DNA of 64,000 nt. Source: Gemmatimonadota bacterium (GTDB taxonomy: Bacteria > JAAXHH01). A program made the translations under genes and the position numbers. Below the pieces are notes generated by a model. The model was not told the origin of the DNA and did no database searches. It was given only the letters and a program-made list of their open reading frames with translations. The DNA lies in contig JAPOZT010000025.1 in NCBI GenBank assembly GCA_026705925.1, positions 16,797-80,796 of the forward strand, read 5' to 3'. Shown piece by piece: positions 9,221 through 17,544 of this stretch (positions are counted from its first letter, which is position 1; every line of letters starts with the position of its first letter).

Positions 9221-10203
9221 ATACGATCCTGCGCGTAAACGATCTGAAGACTTACTTCGACACGGAAAGCGGCGTGGTGCGGGCCGTCGACGGAGTCAGC
9301 TTCGAGGTGGAGGCCGGAAGGACGCTGGGGATCGTGGGCGAGTCCGGATGCGGCAAGAGCATGACGGCCTACTCCATCCTGGGACTGATCCCGCAGCCGC
9401 CCGGCCGCATCGCCGGAGGAGAGGTCTTCTTCGAGGACCGGGACCTGCTGAAACTGTCTCCCCGGCAGATACGGGCAATACGGGGAAACGATATCGCCAT
9501 GATCTTCCAGGAACCCATGACGTCCCTGAACCCCGTATTCACCGTCGGCGAGCAGATCGCCGAGGCGGTCCGCCTGCACCGCGGCGCGGACCGGAAGGAC
9601 GCCTGGCGGCGGGCCGTCGAACTGCTGGGCCTGGTGGACATCCCGCTGCCGGAAGAACGGGCCGAAAGCTATCCCCACGAACTCAGCGGAGGCATGCGCC
9701 AGCGCGCGATGATCGCCATGGCCATTTCTTGCGACCCGAAGCTGCTCATCGCCGATGAACCGACCACGGCACTGGACGTTACCATCCAGGCGCAGATCCT
9801 CGATGTGCTGCGCCGCCTGCAGGAAGAACTGGGCATGGGACTCATGCTGATCACCCATGACCTGGGCATCGTGGCCGAGATGGCCCACGAGGTGCTGGTC
9901 ATGTACGCGGGCCAGGTCGTGGAGCGGGCCGACGTAAAAACGCTCTTCGGCAGTCCCAGCCATCCCTACACCCGCGGTTTGCTTGCTTCGGTGCCGACGA
10001 TGAGTTCGGATGCGGAGGAGCTTTCGACCATCGAGGGCACGGTGCCGGATCCCGTGGGCTTCCCGGCCGGATGCCGCTTCGCCCCGCGCTGTGATTTCGC
10101 CGTCGAAGCCTGCGGCCGGCCGCAGGCGCTGGAGGACGCGGGAAGCCGGCACCTGGTCCGTTGCGGCGAATGGCAGCGGGTCGTGCAGGCGGAGACGGTA
10201 TAG
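9214..10203 (+). CDS. dppD: Peptide ABC transporter ATP-binding protein, DppD/OppD type
   Basis: A 329-residue cytoplasmic ATPase that energises the permease pair. Motifs: Walker A GESGCGKS at residues 42-49, Q-loop '[11 protein letters not shown]', signature LSGGMRQR from residue 157, Walker B LLIADEP with 'TTALD', and switch His in 'ITHDLG'. The C-terminal extension has the OppD/DppD 'GCRFAPRC' Cys motif, and such Cys sets bind an Fe-S cluster in some family members. The ATG at 9214 gives the normal N-terminus '[12 protein letters not shown]'. An in-frame GTG at 9157 would overlap the previous gene and add only repeat-encoded residues. Confidence 0.93.
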   Translation: MTNTILRVNDLKTYFDTESGVVRAVDGVSFEVEAGRTLGIVGESGCGKSMTAYSILGLIPQPPGRIAGGEVFFEDRDLLKLSPRQIRAIRGNDIAMIFQEPMTSLNPVFTVGEQIAEAVRLHRGADRKDAWRRAVELLGLVDIPLPEERAESYPHELSGGMRQRAMIAMAISCDPKLLIADEPTTALDVTIQAQILDVLRRLQEELGMGLMLITHDLGIVAEMAHEVLVMYAGQVVERADVKTLFGSPSHPYTRGLLASVPTMSSDAEELSTIEGTVPDPVGFPAGCRFAPRCDFAVEACGRPQALEDAGSRHLVRCGEWQRVVQAETV

Positions 10204-10218
10204 TGGAGACGGTATAGC
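10191..10218 (+). repeat. Two tandem 14-bp repeats across a stop codon
   Basis: GGAGACGGTATAGT (10191-10204) is followed at once by GGAGACGGTATAGC (10205-10218). The duplication covers the end of the DppD-type gene, so the stop codon region is present twice. Confidence 0.8.
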
Positions 10219-10230
10219 GGAGTTGAACGT

Positions 10231-11235
10231 ATGCCCAATGCAAATGAAATGCTGTTGCAGGTCCGGGGACTGAAGAAGCACTTCCCCGTGGGCGGCGGAC
10301 TGCTGCGGCGCCACCGGGCGGTCATCAAGGCCGTCGACGGGGTCGACCTGACCCTGGAACGGGGCGAAACGCTGGGCCTGGTGGGCGAAAGCGGGTGCGG
10401 GAAGACCACGATCGGACGGGCGATTCTGCGCCTGGTCGATCCCTCCGCGGGAACGGCCACGTTCCATACGGCCCTCGAAGAAGGGGAAGCGCGCAGGCCC
10501 CACGCCGTCTTCGACATGAAGAAGAGCGATCTCCGGCGGCTGCGGCGCCAGATGCAGATCGTGTTCCAGGACCCTTACGGCTCCCTCAACCCACGTATGA
10601 CCGTCGGCGCCCTGCTCAGGGAACCCCTGACCGTGCACGGGTTGAGCACGCGGGGAGAAGCGGGTGACCGCGTGACCGAACTGCTCGAAACGGTTGGCCT
10701 GAATCCCGCCCACGCCCGCCGGTATCCCCACGAATTCAGCGGCGGCCAGCGGCAGCGCATCGGCATAGCCCGGGCCCTGGCCGTCCGGCCCGAGCTGATC
10801 ATCGCCGACGAACCCGTCTCGGCACTCGACGTATCGATCCAGGCGCAGATCATCAACCTGCTCAAGGTGCTGCAGGACCGGTTCCGGCTCAGTTACCTGT
10901 TCATCTCCCACGACCTACGCGTGGTGCGCCACATCAGCGACCGGGTGGCCGTCATGTACCTCGGCAAGATTGTCGAAACGGCCACGCGGGACCAGTTGTA
11001 CGCGAAACCGCTGCACCCCTACACCAGCGCCCTGCTCTCGGCCGTGCCCCTTCCCGATCCCACGCTCGGCCGCGACCGGATCATCCTCAAGGGCGACGTC
11101 CCCAACCCGGCGAACCTGCCGCCGGGGTGCCCCTTCCATCCCCGGTGCCCCCTGGCCGAGGCCCGCTGCAAGACCGAAGTCCCCGTTCTGGAAGACAAGG
11201 GTAACGGCCACAAGTCGGCGTGCCACCTGGTTTGA
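10231..11235 (+). CDS. dppF: Peptide ABC transporter ATP-binding protein, DppF/OppF type
   Basis: The second ATPase of the transporter, 334 residues. Walker A GESGCGKT lies at residues 52-59. Then come '[13 protein letters not shown]', signature FSGGQRQR, Walker B LIIADEP with 'VSALD', and 'ISHDLRVV'. The oligopeptide-family C-terminus is present ('[15 protein letters not shown]'). It starts 27 bp after the previous gene and ends the transport operon. The order of binding protein, B, C, D and F matches classic dpp/opp operons. The next gene, adenosine deaminase, is convergent after 116 bp; I see no clear intrinsic terminator in that gap. Confidence 0.93.
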   Translation: MPNANEMLLQVRGLKKHFPVGGGLLRRHRAVIKAVDGVDLTLERGETLGLVGESGCGKTTIGRAILRLVDPSAGTATFHTALEEGEARRPHAVFDMKKSDLRRLRRQMQIVFQDPYGSLNPRMTVGALLREPLTVHGLSTRGEAGDRVTELLETVGLNPAHARRYPHEFSGGQRQRIGIARALAVRPELIIADEPVSALDVSIQAQIINLLKVLQDRFRLSYLFISHDLRVVRHISDRVAVMYLGKIVETATRDQLYAKPLHPYTSALLSAVPLPDPTLGRDRIILKGDVPNPANLPPGCPFHPRCPLAEARCKTEVPVLEDKGNGHKSACHLV

Positions 11236-11351
11236 GAGTCGGGTAAGGTGCGGGTCGGCTCGAGATCATGCGAGGGCCTGTGTGAGGGGCAGTCGTCCCC
11301 GCCCGGTCCGCTGGCCTGGTCAGACGTCCCGGCCCGGTCAGCCAGGTCGGG

Positions 11352-12389
11352 TCAGCCATCCAGGTTCCGCAGCGCGCGCATTTCATTACGGAATCCGGTC
11401 TCCATGGACCGTTTCCGGTCGTCCGGTAGAAAACTGTGCCGGATCCCGTTCAGCAGGATTTCGTCGATGGTTTCCCTGGAAAAACCCCAGGGATCGACGA
11501 GCAGGCAGGCTTCGTCGGTCAGTGTGGTGTTGAACAGGGGGGGATCGTCGGAGTTGACGGTGACGGTAACGCCCGCCTCGTGGAGTGCCTTCAGGGGATG
11601 AGACGCCGCGTCGGGGTAGAGTCCCAGGCTGATGTTGCTCGTGGGGCTGATTTCAAGTGGTATCCGATGTTCCGCCAGGTAATCGACGAGTCCGGGGTCC
11701 TCGATGGCCCGCACCCCGTGCCCGATGCGCTCGGCGCCCAGGTCTTCGATCGCGCTGCGGATACTTTCGGGACCGGCGTGCTCCCCGGCATGGGGGGCGC
11801 TGTGCAGCCCCGCGGACCTCGCCCGGTCGAACCACGGAACGAAAGGCGCGGGCGGGTATCCTTCCTCCATCCCGCCCAGGCCCAGGGCGACGACCCCGTC
11901 GTCCATCCCCTCGATGGCCACATCGGTCGTATAGTCAAACCGGCCCAATTCGGGGTAGTCGTTTCGCACAAGGTCGAAGACCCAGTTGATCTCGCAGCCG
12001 AAGGATTCCATTACCCGGCGGCGTCCGTTCGTCAGCCCGGTGAACCAGACGTCCTGGTCGACCCGGTTGATCCAGAGGTGGGTGCTCGGTGAGAAGGTCA
12101 CTTCGGCGTATCGAATGTTCTGGCGGGCCATGTCGGCGCCGAATTCGTACACGATCAGCTCAAAATCCTCCACGGTGCGTAGGCACTTCGTGATGGCGAC
12201 ATAGACCTCGATGAAATGGTGGAAGTCCCTGAACCGGTACCAGTTACGCAATCCCTCCTCCGAGTCTGCCGGCAGGTCGACGCGGTGCCGTTCCGCCAGC
12301 TTCAGCAGCGTGGACGGCTGAATGGACCCTTCCAGGTGCACGTGGAGGTCCACCTTCGGAACGGCGGCGATGTAGTCGTATAGGGACAT
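11352..12389 (-). CDS. add: Adenosine deaminase
   Basis: Catalyses hydrolytic deamination of adenosine (or deoxyadenosine) to inosine in purine salvage; cytoplasmic TIM-barrel metalloenzyme. The 345-residue length is typical. Metal and catalytic residues are in place: His16 and His18 in 'DLHVHLEGS', the 'HAGEHAGPES' motif with the substrate-binding His and catalytic Glu, 'ERIGHGVRA', and the 'VNSDDPPLF' motif with the zinc-binding Asp. 'LEISPTSNISLGL' is the usual segment between them. Adenine deaminase-like members share the fold, so the exact base specificity is not proven. Its ribosome site is weak. The gene is convergent with the peptide transporter and upstream of no obvious partner. Confidence 0.93.
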   Translation of the reverse strand: MSLYDYIAAVPKVDLHVHLEGSIQPSTLLKLAERHRVDLPADSEEGLRNWYRFRDFHHFIEVYVAITKCLRTVEDFELIVYEFGADMARQNIRYAEVTFSPSTHLWINRVDQDVWFTGLTNGRRRVMESFGCEINWVFDLVRNDYPELGRFDYTTDVAIEGMDDGVVALGLGGMEEGYPPAPFVPWFDRARSAGLHSAPHAGEHAGPESIRSAIEDLGAERIGHGVRAIEDPGLVDYLAEHRIPLEISPTSNISLGLYPDAASHPLKALHEAGVTVTVNSDDPPLFNTTLTDEACLLVDPWGFSRETIDEILLNGIRHSFLPDDRKRSMETGFRNEMRALRNLDG

Positions 12390-12452
12390 GGTGGTAATCT
12401 GCGTAGTCGTTGTGAGTTTCGACTTGATTATGGATGGCGCGACCGCGGTTCG

Positions 12453-13037
12453 TCAGGAAGTGTCAGGCGTACTCGATTGCCCGCCCCGATCTGTTTCCAT
12501 GGCGGATTGGATGCGCTCGATCGCGATCCGGATCCCGTCCGGTTCTTCCCCCTTCTCGCTCAGGTCCTTCGCGATTTGCTCCAGAATGGGGATGGCGCGG
12601 GGTTCCCGTAGCCTCTCGAGTTCGTCTACCACTTCGTGTACCAGGTCCTTTCCGTGCCAGGGGTAGCTGTCGGAGAGTAGCTCGAGCTCTTTCAAAAACT
12701 GAAGAAGCTGGGTGCGGACTTCCTCGGTGTCCGGGGCGTCGACCCACGGTATTCGGTTCGATACAGGGACTCGCACGCCGTCGGAGTTTACGACGTGATT
12801 CCACTCGTGCACGTAGACTGGACCCAGCGGTACAGAATACCCGCGTTTCATGCGTGACGTATGATTGGCGCAGTAGGTCCAGAACGGGTTTTGTATATCC
12901 AGCCCCCTGATCTCGCAGTGGCTTGCTTCGTGCACGCGTTCCATGTCTTCGCGGAGTAGAGGACTGAGATTTTCCAGGCCGGCATTGGCCCTGTTGAACC
13001 GGCAGGTGCCGCAGCAGTCGGAACCGCCATTGGGCAT
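12453..13037 (-). CDS. Hypothetical Cys-rich N-terminal protein
   Basis: A 194-residue protein of no family I recognise. The N-terminal third has Cys8, Cys9, Cys12 ('SDCCGTC'), Cys41 ('SHCEIRG'), Cys56 and His59 ('WTYCANH'), a spacing that could bind a zinc ion or Fe-S cluster. The C-terminal half is helical and acidic ('LLQFLKELELLSD', 'HEVVDELERLREPRAIP'), and resembles a HEAT-like repeat pair. AAAGGAA lies about 8 bp upstream of the ATG, supporting expression. It is transcribed away from the MBL hydrolase and toward adenosine deaminase, 63 bp away. Confidence 0.6.
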   Translation of the reverse strand: MPNGGSDCCGTCRFNRANAGLENLSPLLREDMERVHEASHCEIRGLDIQNPFWTYCANHTSRMKRGYSVPLGPVYVHEWNHVVNSDGVRVPVSNRIPWVDAPDTEEVRTQLLQFLKELELLSDSYPWHGKDLVHEVVDELERLREPRAIPILEQIAKDLSEKGEEPDGIRIAIERIQSAMETDRGGQSSTPDTS

Positions 13038-13124
13038 GGGGTTGATTCCTTTCCGGGTGGTTCACAACGGACTCGGTGCTTGTTTACGGACCGCGACAAG
13101 GCGAGGTGATTCGCAAATCTGTGC

Positions 13125-13145
13125 TACCGGTTAAAGGTAACGGTA
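13125..13145. promoter_or_regulatory. Inverted repeat in divergent intergenic region
   Basis: The 219-bp divergent spacer (13038-13256) between the Cys-rich hypothetical and the MBL hydrolase contains TACCGGTTA (13125-13133), AAGG, then TAACGGTA (13138-13145). The arms are complementary except for one extra G. It could be a regulator site serving both genes. A TATAAA at 13218-13223 could be a -10 for the + strand, but no good -35 accompanies it. Confidence 0.3.
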
Positions 13146-13256
13146 AACCCGCGGGGCGTAAAGCACGAGCACATTTGCCATGACATTCTCTTGGCCGGCG
13201 CCTATTTTGTGAGGGCATATAAAACGGTACAACGGCGCGTAAAAAAGGAGCACGAA

Positions 13257-14096
13257 GTGGAACTGTCTGTCGTCAGCGGCGGCGTATTCAAACTGGACGG
13301 CGGGAGCATGTTCGGGATCGTTCCGAAGCCGCTCTGGGAGAAGATCTGTCCCCCCGACGAAAAGAACCGGATCACCAACGATACGAACTGCCTCCTGATC
13401 CGGAAGGACGGCCGGCTCATCCTGGTTGACACGGGCTACGGCGACAAGATGACCGACCGGGACCGGGGCATCTACGGGATGTCGGGTTCCACCATCCTGG
13501 GATCTCTGTCGGCCCGGGGCGTATCCGCGGAGGACATCGATCTCGTCATCCTGAGCCACCTCCATTTCGACCACGCGGGCGGTGCGACCCGGATGGACGA
13601 GGAGGGCCGGGCCGTGCCCGCGTTTCCCAACGCGCAGTACGTGGTGCAGAAGGGCGAGTGGGAGGACGCGCTGAACGACTACGGCACCATGAAGACCACC
13701 TACCGTCCCGAGAACTACCAGCCCCTGATGGACCGGGGCGTGCTGACCCTCGTGGAGGGGGACGTGGAGATCGAGGAAGGGATCCGCGTAGAGGTGACCG
13801 GCGGCCATACGCGCCACCATCAGCTGGTGAAGGTGGACTACGGCGGTACCCGGGCGGTCTACTCAGGCGATATCCTGCCTATGACGACCCACCTGCGCGC
13901 ACCGTACAACATGGCCTACGACCTGTTCCCCTACGATACCATGGTCGCCAAGATGTGCCTGCTACGGCAGGCAGCCGACGAGGGCTGGATCATCGCCCTG
14001 GATCATGATGCGAAGGTCGCTTCGGGCAGGATTATGCGCGAGGGGGAAGACCGGTACATAATCGAACCGGTGGCGCTGGATCCGCAGTCGGCCTGA
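13257..14096 (+). CDS. MBL-fold metallo-hydrolase
   Basis: A 279-residue metallo-beta-lactamase-fold hydrolase. It has the signature HLHFDH (His101, His103, Asp105, His106), a further metal His in 'GGHTRHHQL', Asp in 'YSGDILP', and a final 'ALDHDAK' element. This binds two metal ions and resembles quorum-quenching N-acyl-homoserine lactonases and related esterases, but the substrate cannot be fixed from sequence. The GTG at 13257 is chosen because AAGGAG lies 6 bp upstream; an in-frame TTG at 13191 would add 22 basic residues without a ribosome site. No signal peptide, so cytoplasmic. Confidence 0.85.
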   Translation: MELSVVSGGVFKLDGGSMFGIVPKPLWEKICPPDEKNRITNDTNCLLIRKDGRLILVDTGYGDKMTDRDRGIYGMSGSTILGSLSARGVSAEDIDLVILSHLHFDHAGGATRMDEEGRAVPAFPNAQYVVQKGEWEDALNDYGTMKTTYRPENYQPLMDRGVLTLVEGDVEIEEGIRVEVTGGHTRHHQLVKVDYGGTRAVYSGDILPMTTHLRAPYNMAYDLFPYDTMVAKMCLLRQAADEGWIIALDHDAKVASGRIMREGEDRYIIEPVALDPQSA

Positions 14097-14127
14097 TCCG
14101 GGCCGCGGGCCCGAGCTGACAATCAAG

Positions 14128-14173
14128 ACCGCCCGTCAACTGGTCGCTGAACCGCCCGTCAACTGGTCGCTGA
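14128..14173. repeat. Perfect 23-bp tandem duplication
   Basis: Bases 14128-14150 and 14151-14173 are identical 23-bp direct repeats (each begins ACCGCCCGTC and ends GGTCGCTGA). They lie in the 123-bp gap between the convergent MBL hydrolase and TauD-family genes. No coding or hairpin role is apparent. Confidence 0.9.
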
Positions 14174-14219
14174 ACATTCCTTCTACAGGATGATCGCAGG
14201 CCGCGCGGTTCCACGTTAC

Positions 14220-15026
14220 CTAACTCGTACCCTCGCCGAACACCTGCGTGCGCCACATGACCCGGCGTTGCCGGTCGTCGAAGGGCGTGCGGCGGTGCAT
14301 GGTGCAGCGATTGTCCCACATGACCAGGTCGCCCACCTGCCAGCGGTGTTTCCATACGAATCGCGTGTCGGTGGCATGGGCGATCAGTTCGTCCAGCAGG
14401 ACCTGGCCGCTTTCCCGTTCCATTTCCGTGATGTGATGCGTCAGGTGGGGACTAACGTAGATCACCTTGCGTTCCGTTTCCGGATGGATGCGGACGACCG
14501 GATGCATCGTGGGCTGCGGCGTATTCAGCGCGTCGATGGGATGCCGGTGGACCGCGCACAGGCCGTCGATCCGGGCCTTCAAGGCGGGGGCCAGCGCGTC
14601 ATAGGACGCATACCCGCTGGCCCACATCGTCTCGCCGCCCTCGTCAGGTATTTCCAGCGCGTACAACAAAGAAATCGTGCCCGGTTCAGGCAAGTAGGAC
14701 AGGTCCGAATGGAAGGGGATTTCCTCGCTGCCGAGGGCTCCGATGGGCTTGCCGTCCTCGGTCACGTTCGAGATAACGAAGATCTCCTCGATGGGGCGAT
14801 CCGGTTGCGGTCGTACGTGGGGTACGGGCCTTCCGAAATACCGGGTGAAGCGGACCAGGTCCTCCTGGGTGATCTCCTGGCCGCGAAAGAACAGCACGCA
14901 GTGATCCAGAAAGGCGCCGCGCAGCACACGTACGGTCGCCCCGTCCAGTTCGCGGCAGAGATCCAGGCCGCGCACTTCCGCGCCGAGTGCGCCGCCGGTC
15001 GGTATGACTTCAAACGAATCCATCAT
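14220..15026 (-). CDS. TauD/TfdA-family Fe(II)/2-oxoglutarate dioxygenase
   Basis: A 268-residue non-haem iron oxygenase that couples 2-oxoglutarate decarboxylation to substrate hydroxylation. The iron triad is visible: His106 and Asp108 in 'PFHSDLS', and His244 in 'RCTMHRR', with the 2OG-binding Arg expected at Arg255 in the 'RRVMWRT' strand. 'NTPQPTMHPVVRIHPETERK' is the usual central segment. The family acts on taurine, 2,4-D and many other small acids; the substrate here is unknown. GAGG precedes the ATG by 6 bp. It is the last gene of an apparent operon SDR - PhyH - AhpD-like - TauD, with a 63-bp gap from the AhpD-like gene. Confidence 0.9.
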   Translation of the reverse strand: MMDSFEVIPTGGALGAEVRGLDLCRELDGATVRVLRGAFLDHCVLFFRGQEITQEDLVRFTRYFGRPVPHVRPQPDRPIEEIFVISNVTEDGKPIGALGSEEIPFHSDLSYLPEPGTISLLYALEIPDEGGETMWASGYASYDALAPALKARIDGLCAVHRHPIDALNTPQPTMHPVVRIHPETERKVIYVSPHLTHHITEMERESGQVLLDELIAHATDTRFVWKHRWQVGDLVMWDNRCTMHRRTPFDDRQRRVMWRTQVFGEGTS

Positions 15027-15089
15027 GCCTCGTATACACGGATCCTGCGACCAATCCCGTTTTGGCGCAATTCCCGCAATGCGGGATGA

Positions 15090-15653
15090 CTAGACATTCG
15101 TCGCGTCAGGATCGTCCCAGAACGCCTCCAGTTCCACGCCCAGGCCGTCCACGGTCCGGTTGCACCAGGCGAAAAACCCCGCGATCTGGTTGATCTCGAG
15201 GATCGCTTTGTCGCCGAACCCGGCCTCTCTCAACGCAACGATATCCGACTCCGATGTGGAAGCCGGCGCCAGGGTCAGCCTGCGCACGTAGTCCAGCATG
15301 GCGCGGTCGGCGACGTCCAGGTCCGCGGCGCGGTAGTCCTTCTTTATCGCGTCCACCAGTTCCCGGTCGTTGATCTCTCTGAGGAGCCCCTCCCCATGGT
15401 GGCGGATTCAGTACTCGCACTCGTTCAGGGCCGAGACGGTCGTCGCGATCATCTCACGCTGTCCCAGCGTCAGGTCGCAGTCCCCGTGCATGAGGCCCTT
15501 GTAGAAGGCCATCAGCGCCCGCAGCGCCTGGACGTTCAGGCTGTGTGCCTTGATGATGTTGTCCACGCCGCCCCAGGATCGCATCGAGCCGTCGTAAATC
15601 CTTTTCAACGGACCTTCTGCTTCCGATTCGTCAATGGTGCGTATCCACGCCAT
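15090..15653 (-). CDS. AhpD-like peroxidase-related selenoprotein (in-frame UGA as Sec82)
   Basis: Read straight through one in-frame TGA (15408-15410), this is a 187-residue protein of the carboxymuconolactone decarboxylase/AhpD superfamily, 'peroxidase-related enzyme' type. Both halves belong to the family: 'VDNIIKAHSLNVQALRALM' before and 'LDYVRRLTLAP', 'ALREAGFGDKAILEI', 'NRTVDGLGVELEAF' after. AhpD's catalytic motif has Glu, 12 residues on Cys, 3 on Cys, 4 on His. Here that is Glu67, Cys79, codon 82 (UGA) and His86, so the UGA replaces exactly the second, peroxide-reactive Cys. The frame is otherwise intact, and a G-looped hairpin follows the UGA. I infer selenocysteine. The alternative is a single C-to-A mutation or sequencing error in TGC, giving a pseudogene. 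AGGAGA lies 6 bp before the ATG. Confidence 0.75.
15380..15396 (-). promoter_or_regulatory. Candidate bacterial SECIS hairpin downstream of the UGA
   Basis: On the coding (minus) strand, eleven nucleotides after the UGA, the mRNA can form U-GGGGAG / CUCCUC-A: seven pairs, one of them G-U, closed by the triloop GGG (15387-15389). The loop begins 18 nt after the UGA. Bacterial SECIS elements are hairpins just 3' of the UGA, with a small apical loop carrying G at its first positions and the loop about 16-37 nt from the UGA. This fits, but such short GC hairpins also occur by chance in GC-rich DNA. Confidence 0.6.
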
Positions 15654-15673
15654 ACAGGTCTCCTGTGGGTTGA

Positions 15674-16522
15674 CTACAATCCGAAATGTCGCCGCATGCG
15701 TGTCACGGCGGCTTTCTCTTCCTTGCTCAACGACTCCAGTTCGTACTCCTCTTCGGTGATTTGATCCCTGTGTTCCTCGAAGGGCAGCCCGCCCTTGCCG
15801 GTTTCATTGAAATAGGCACTGAGCTGATAACGTTGGAAGATGTTCATTCTGGGATAATCCCGGTTCCAGACCGCGGCGTCGTGCAGCACGTGGGTCGAGA
15901 ATACGAGGACGTCCCCGGCTTCCATGGGCACGGTGATGGAGACGGGCGGGTCGTGGCCGACCTTCAGCCCATCGGGCGGAGCGAAGGCCGACTTGTGGCT
16001 GCCGGGCACCAGGCTGAACCCCGTCCCCTCGGGCACGTCGGCCAGCGCGACCCAGGTGGCCAGGTGGCTGCAGTAGATCTCGCCGCCCGCCGCCTGGTAA
16101 TCGTTGTGCGGATTGCGGAATCCCGGCGGGAACTTGAACCCGCTGTCGTCCCGGTGGTAGCCCTGGTGGTCCTCGTCACCCGGCGTCGCCGGGTCCATTT
16201 TCGTGAAGTTACAGTGAAACAGTCGCGGCGCGCCCATGGTGAGCCCCGCGACGACGCGGATGATCTCCGGATCGGCGTTCAGTTCCTGGAACAACCGGTG
16301 GCCGTACTGGATGTGGTCCAGGTGCGTCTTGTACGGTTCCTGACGGTGCCTGAATACCGGTGCGGGGATCTTGGGCTCGTCCACGGAGAGCCAGTAACCT
16401 ACGACCTCCAGAATGCGCGCCAGGCGGTCCGGCACGATCACGCCGCGCAGGTGCAGGTAGCCGTGCAGGTCGAAATGCCACTTCTCTTCTTCAGTCAACA
16501 GATGGGCATATTTCGACGGCAT
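15674..16522 (-). CDS. Phytanoyl-CoA dioxygenase (PhyH)-family oxygenase
   Basis: A 282-residue Fe(II)/2-oxoglutarate-dependent oxygenase of the PhyH family. Iron ligands: His123 and Asp125 in 'GYHRDD', and a distal His in 'STHVLHDA' (His211 or His214). Other family marks are 'VALADVPEGTGFSLVPGSHK' in the middle and 'GDVLVFSTH'. Bacterial PhyH proteins hydroxylate varied substrates, including fatty acyls, ectoine and natural products; this one is unassigned. AGAGG lies 7 bp before the ATG. It is followed after 20 bp by the AhpD-like selenoprotein gene, so the two are almost surely co-transcribed. Confidence 0.9.
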   Translation of the reverse strand: MPSKYAHLLTEEEKWHFDLHGYLHLRGVIVPDRLARILEVVGYWLSVDEPKIPAPVFRHRQEPYKTHLDHIQYGHRLFQELNADPEIIRVVAGLTMGAPRLFHCNFTKMDPATPGDEDHQGYHRDDSGFKFPPGFRNPHNDYQAAGGEIYCSHLATWVALADVPEGTGFSLVPGSHKSAFAPPDGLKVGHDPPVSITVPMEAGDVLVFSTHVLHDAAVWNRDYPRMNIFQRYQLSAYFNETGKGGLPFEEHRDQITEEEYELESLSKEEKAAVTRMRRHFGL

Positions 16523-16606
16523 GGACGGACCTCTGACGGTTCAGTCGACATACAACGCAAGCACATGGGAACCGATTCGGTTCCGGTCGCTCTACCGGCC
16601 GGGTGC

Positions 16607-17377
16607 CTACCGGCCCAGCCAACCTCCGTCAACGGCCAGTACCGCACCGTGGACATAGTTGGAGGCGTCCGAACTGAGGTAGACGACGGCGCCGCCCAGG
16701 TCGCTCGGCGCGCCCCACCGGCCGGCGGGGATACGATCGGATATGGACCTGGAACGCTCCGGGTCATGCTGCAGGGCAGACGTGAGGTCGGTGGCGATAT
16801 AGCCCGGCGCAATGGCGTTGACGTTGACGCCCCTGGCGGCCCATTCGTTGGAGAGGGCCATGACCAGCTGCGCGACCGCGCCCTTGGACGCCGCGTAGCT
16901 GGGCACGGTGATACCACCCTGGAAGGACAGTACGGACGCGGTGAACACGATCTTCCCGCGGCCGCGGGAGACCATGTCCCGTCCGATCTCCCGGCTCAGG
17001 ATGAACGGCGCGTTGAGGTTGACGTTCATGACCGTATCCCAGTATTCGTCGGAATGCTCCTCGGCAGGCGCCCGCAACGTAAGGCCGGCGTTGTTGACGA
17101 GGATATCGATGACCGGGAAATCGTTCCTGACCTTGTGAATGAAACCGTACAGCGCGTCCCGGTCGTTCAGGTCGACGCTGTAACCGGAAAACCGTCGGCC
17201 CAGGGCCGTGACGGCCCCTTCGATCTCGCTGCCGGACGACTCCATCGACGCGCTTGCGCCCACGATATCCGCGCCCGCCTCGGCGAGCGCTTCGGCCAGT
17301 CCCCTGCCGATCCCCCTGCGACAGCCGGTTACGAGTGCGGTTTTGCCATCCAGCCTGAATGCATCCAGTATGGACAT
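16607..17377 (-). CDS. Short-chain dehydrogenase/reductase (KduD-like)
   Basis: A 256-residue classical SDR that oxidises or reduces a hydroxyl/keto group with NAD(P). The cofactor motif TGCRRGIG is at residues 17-24, NNAG at 95-98, catalytic Tyr161 and Lys165 in 'YAASKGAVAQL', and the C-terminal 'AVDGGWLGR' ending is typical. The closest feel is 2-deoxy-D-gluconate 3-dehydrogenase, based on 'FRLDGKTALVTGCRRGIG' and 'PAEEHSDEYWDTVMNVNL', but substrate specificity of SDRs is not readable from motifs. GGAGA precedes the ATG. It is the first gene of the four-gene minus-strand operon with PhyH, AhpD-like and TauD. Confidence 0.9.
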   Translation of the reverse strand: MSILDAFRLDGKTALVTGCRRGIGRGLAEALAEAGADIVGASASMESSGSEIEGAVTALGRRFSGYSVDLNDRDALYGFIHKVRNDFPVIDILVNNAGLTLRAPAEEHSDEYWDTVMNVNLNAPFILSREIGRDMVSRGRGKIVFTASVLSFQGGITVPSYAASKGAVAQLVMALSNEWAARGVNVNAIAPGYIATDLTSALQHDPERSRSISDRIPAGRWGAPSDLGGAVVYLSSDASNYVHGAVLAVDGGWLGR

Positions 17378-17390
17378 GAAGTCTCCGTTC

Positions 17391-17412
17391 TACAGCGTGA
17401 GTACAGCGTGAG
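17391..17412. repeat. Two tandem 11-bp repeats
   Basis: TACAGCGTGAG occurs twice back to back (17391-17401 and 17402-17412) just upstream of the SDR start codon on the minus strand. It lies in the probable 5' leader of the selenoprotein operon. Confidence 0.85.
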
Positions 17413-17544
17413 CCGTTGAGGGCAATGGTTCCGGAACGCGGCCAATGGAATGCTCTCACCAGGCCGCTTATTAACGATTAGAAAAAGTTGCGGCACGCCT
17501 GGTTTGTCAACCGGGAAAGTGTGCATGTCGATGGGAACAGCCAG

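Noticed and set aside
9094..10911. 600-codon minus-strand frame opposite the two ATPase genes
   Set aside because: Antisense to two ABC ATPases with perfect motifs; shadow frame.
15090..15356. Short separate gene starting at a GTG in the second half of the AhpD-like gene
   Set aside because: It is in frame with the first half, has no ribosome site, and would lack the catalytic motif; one selenoprotein gene explains both halves better.
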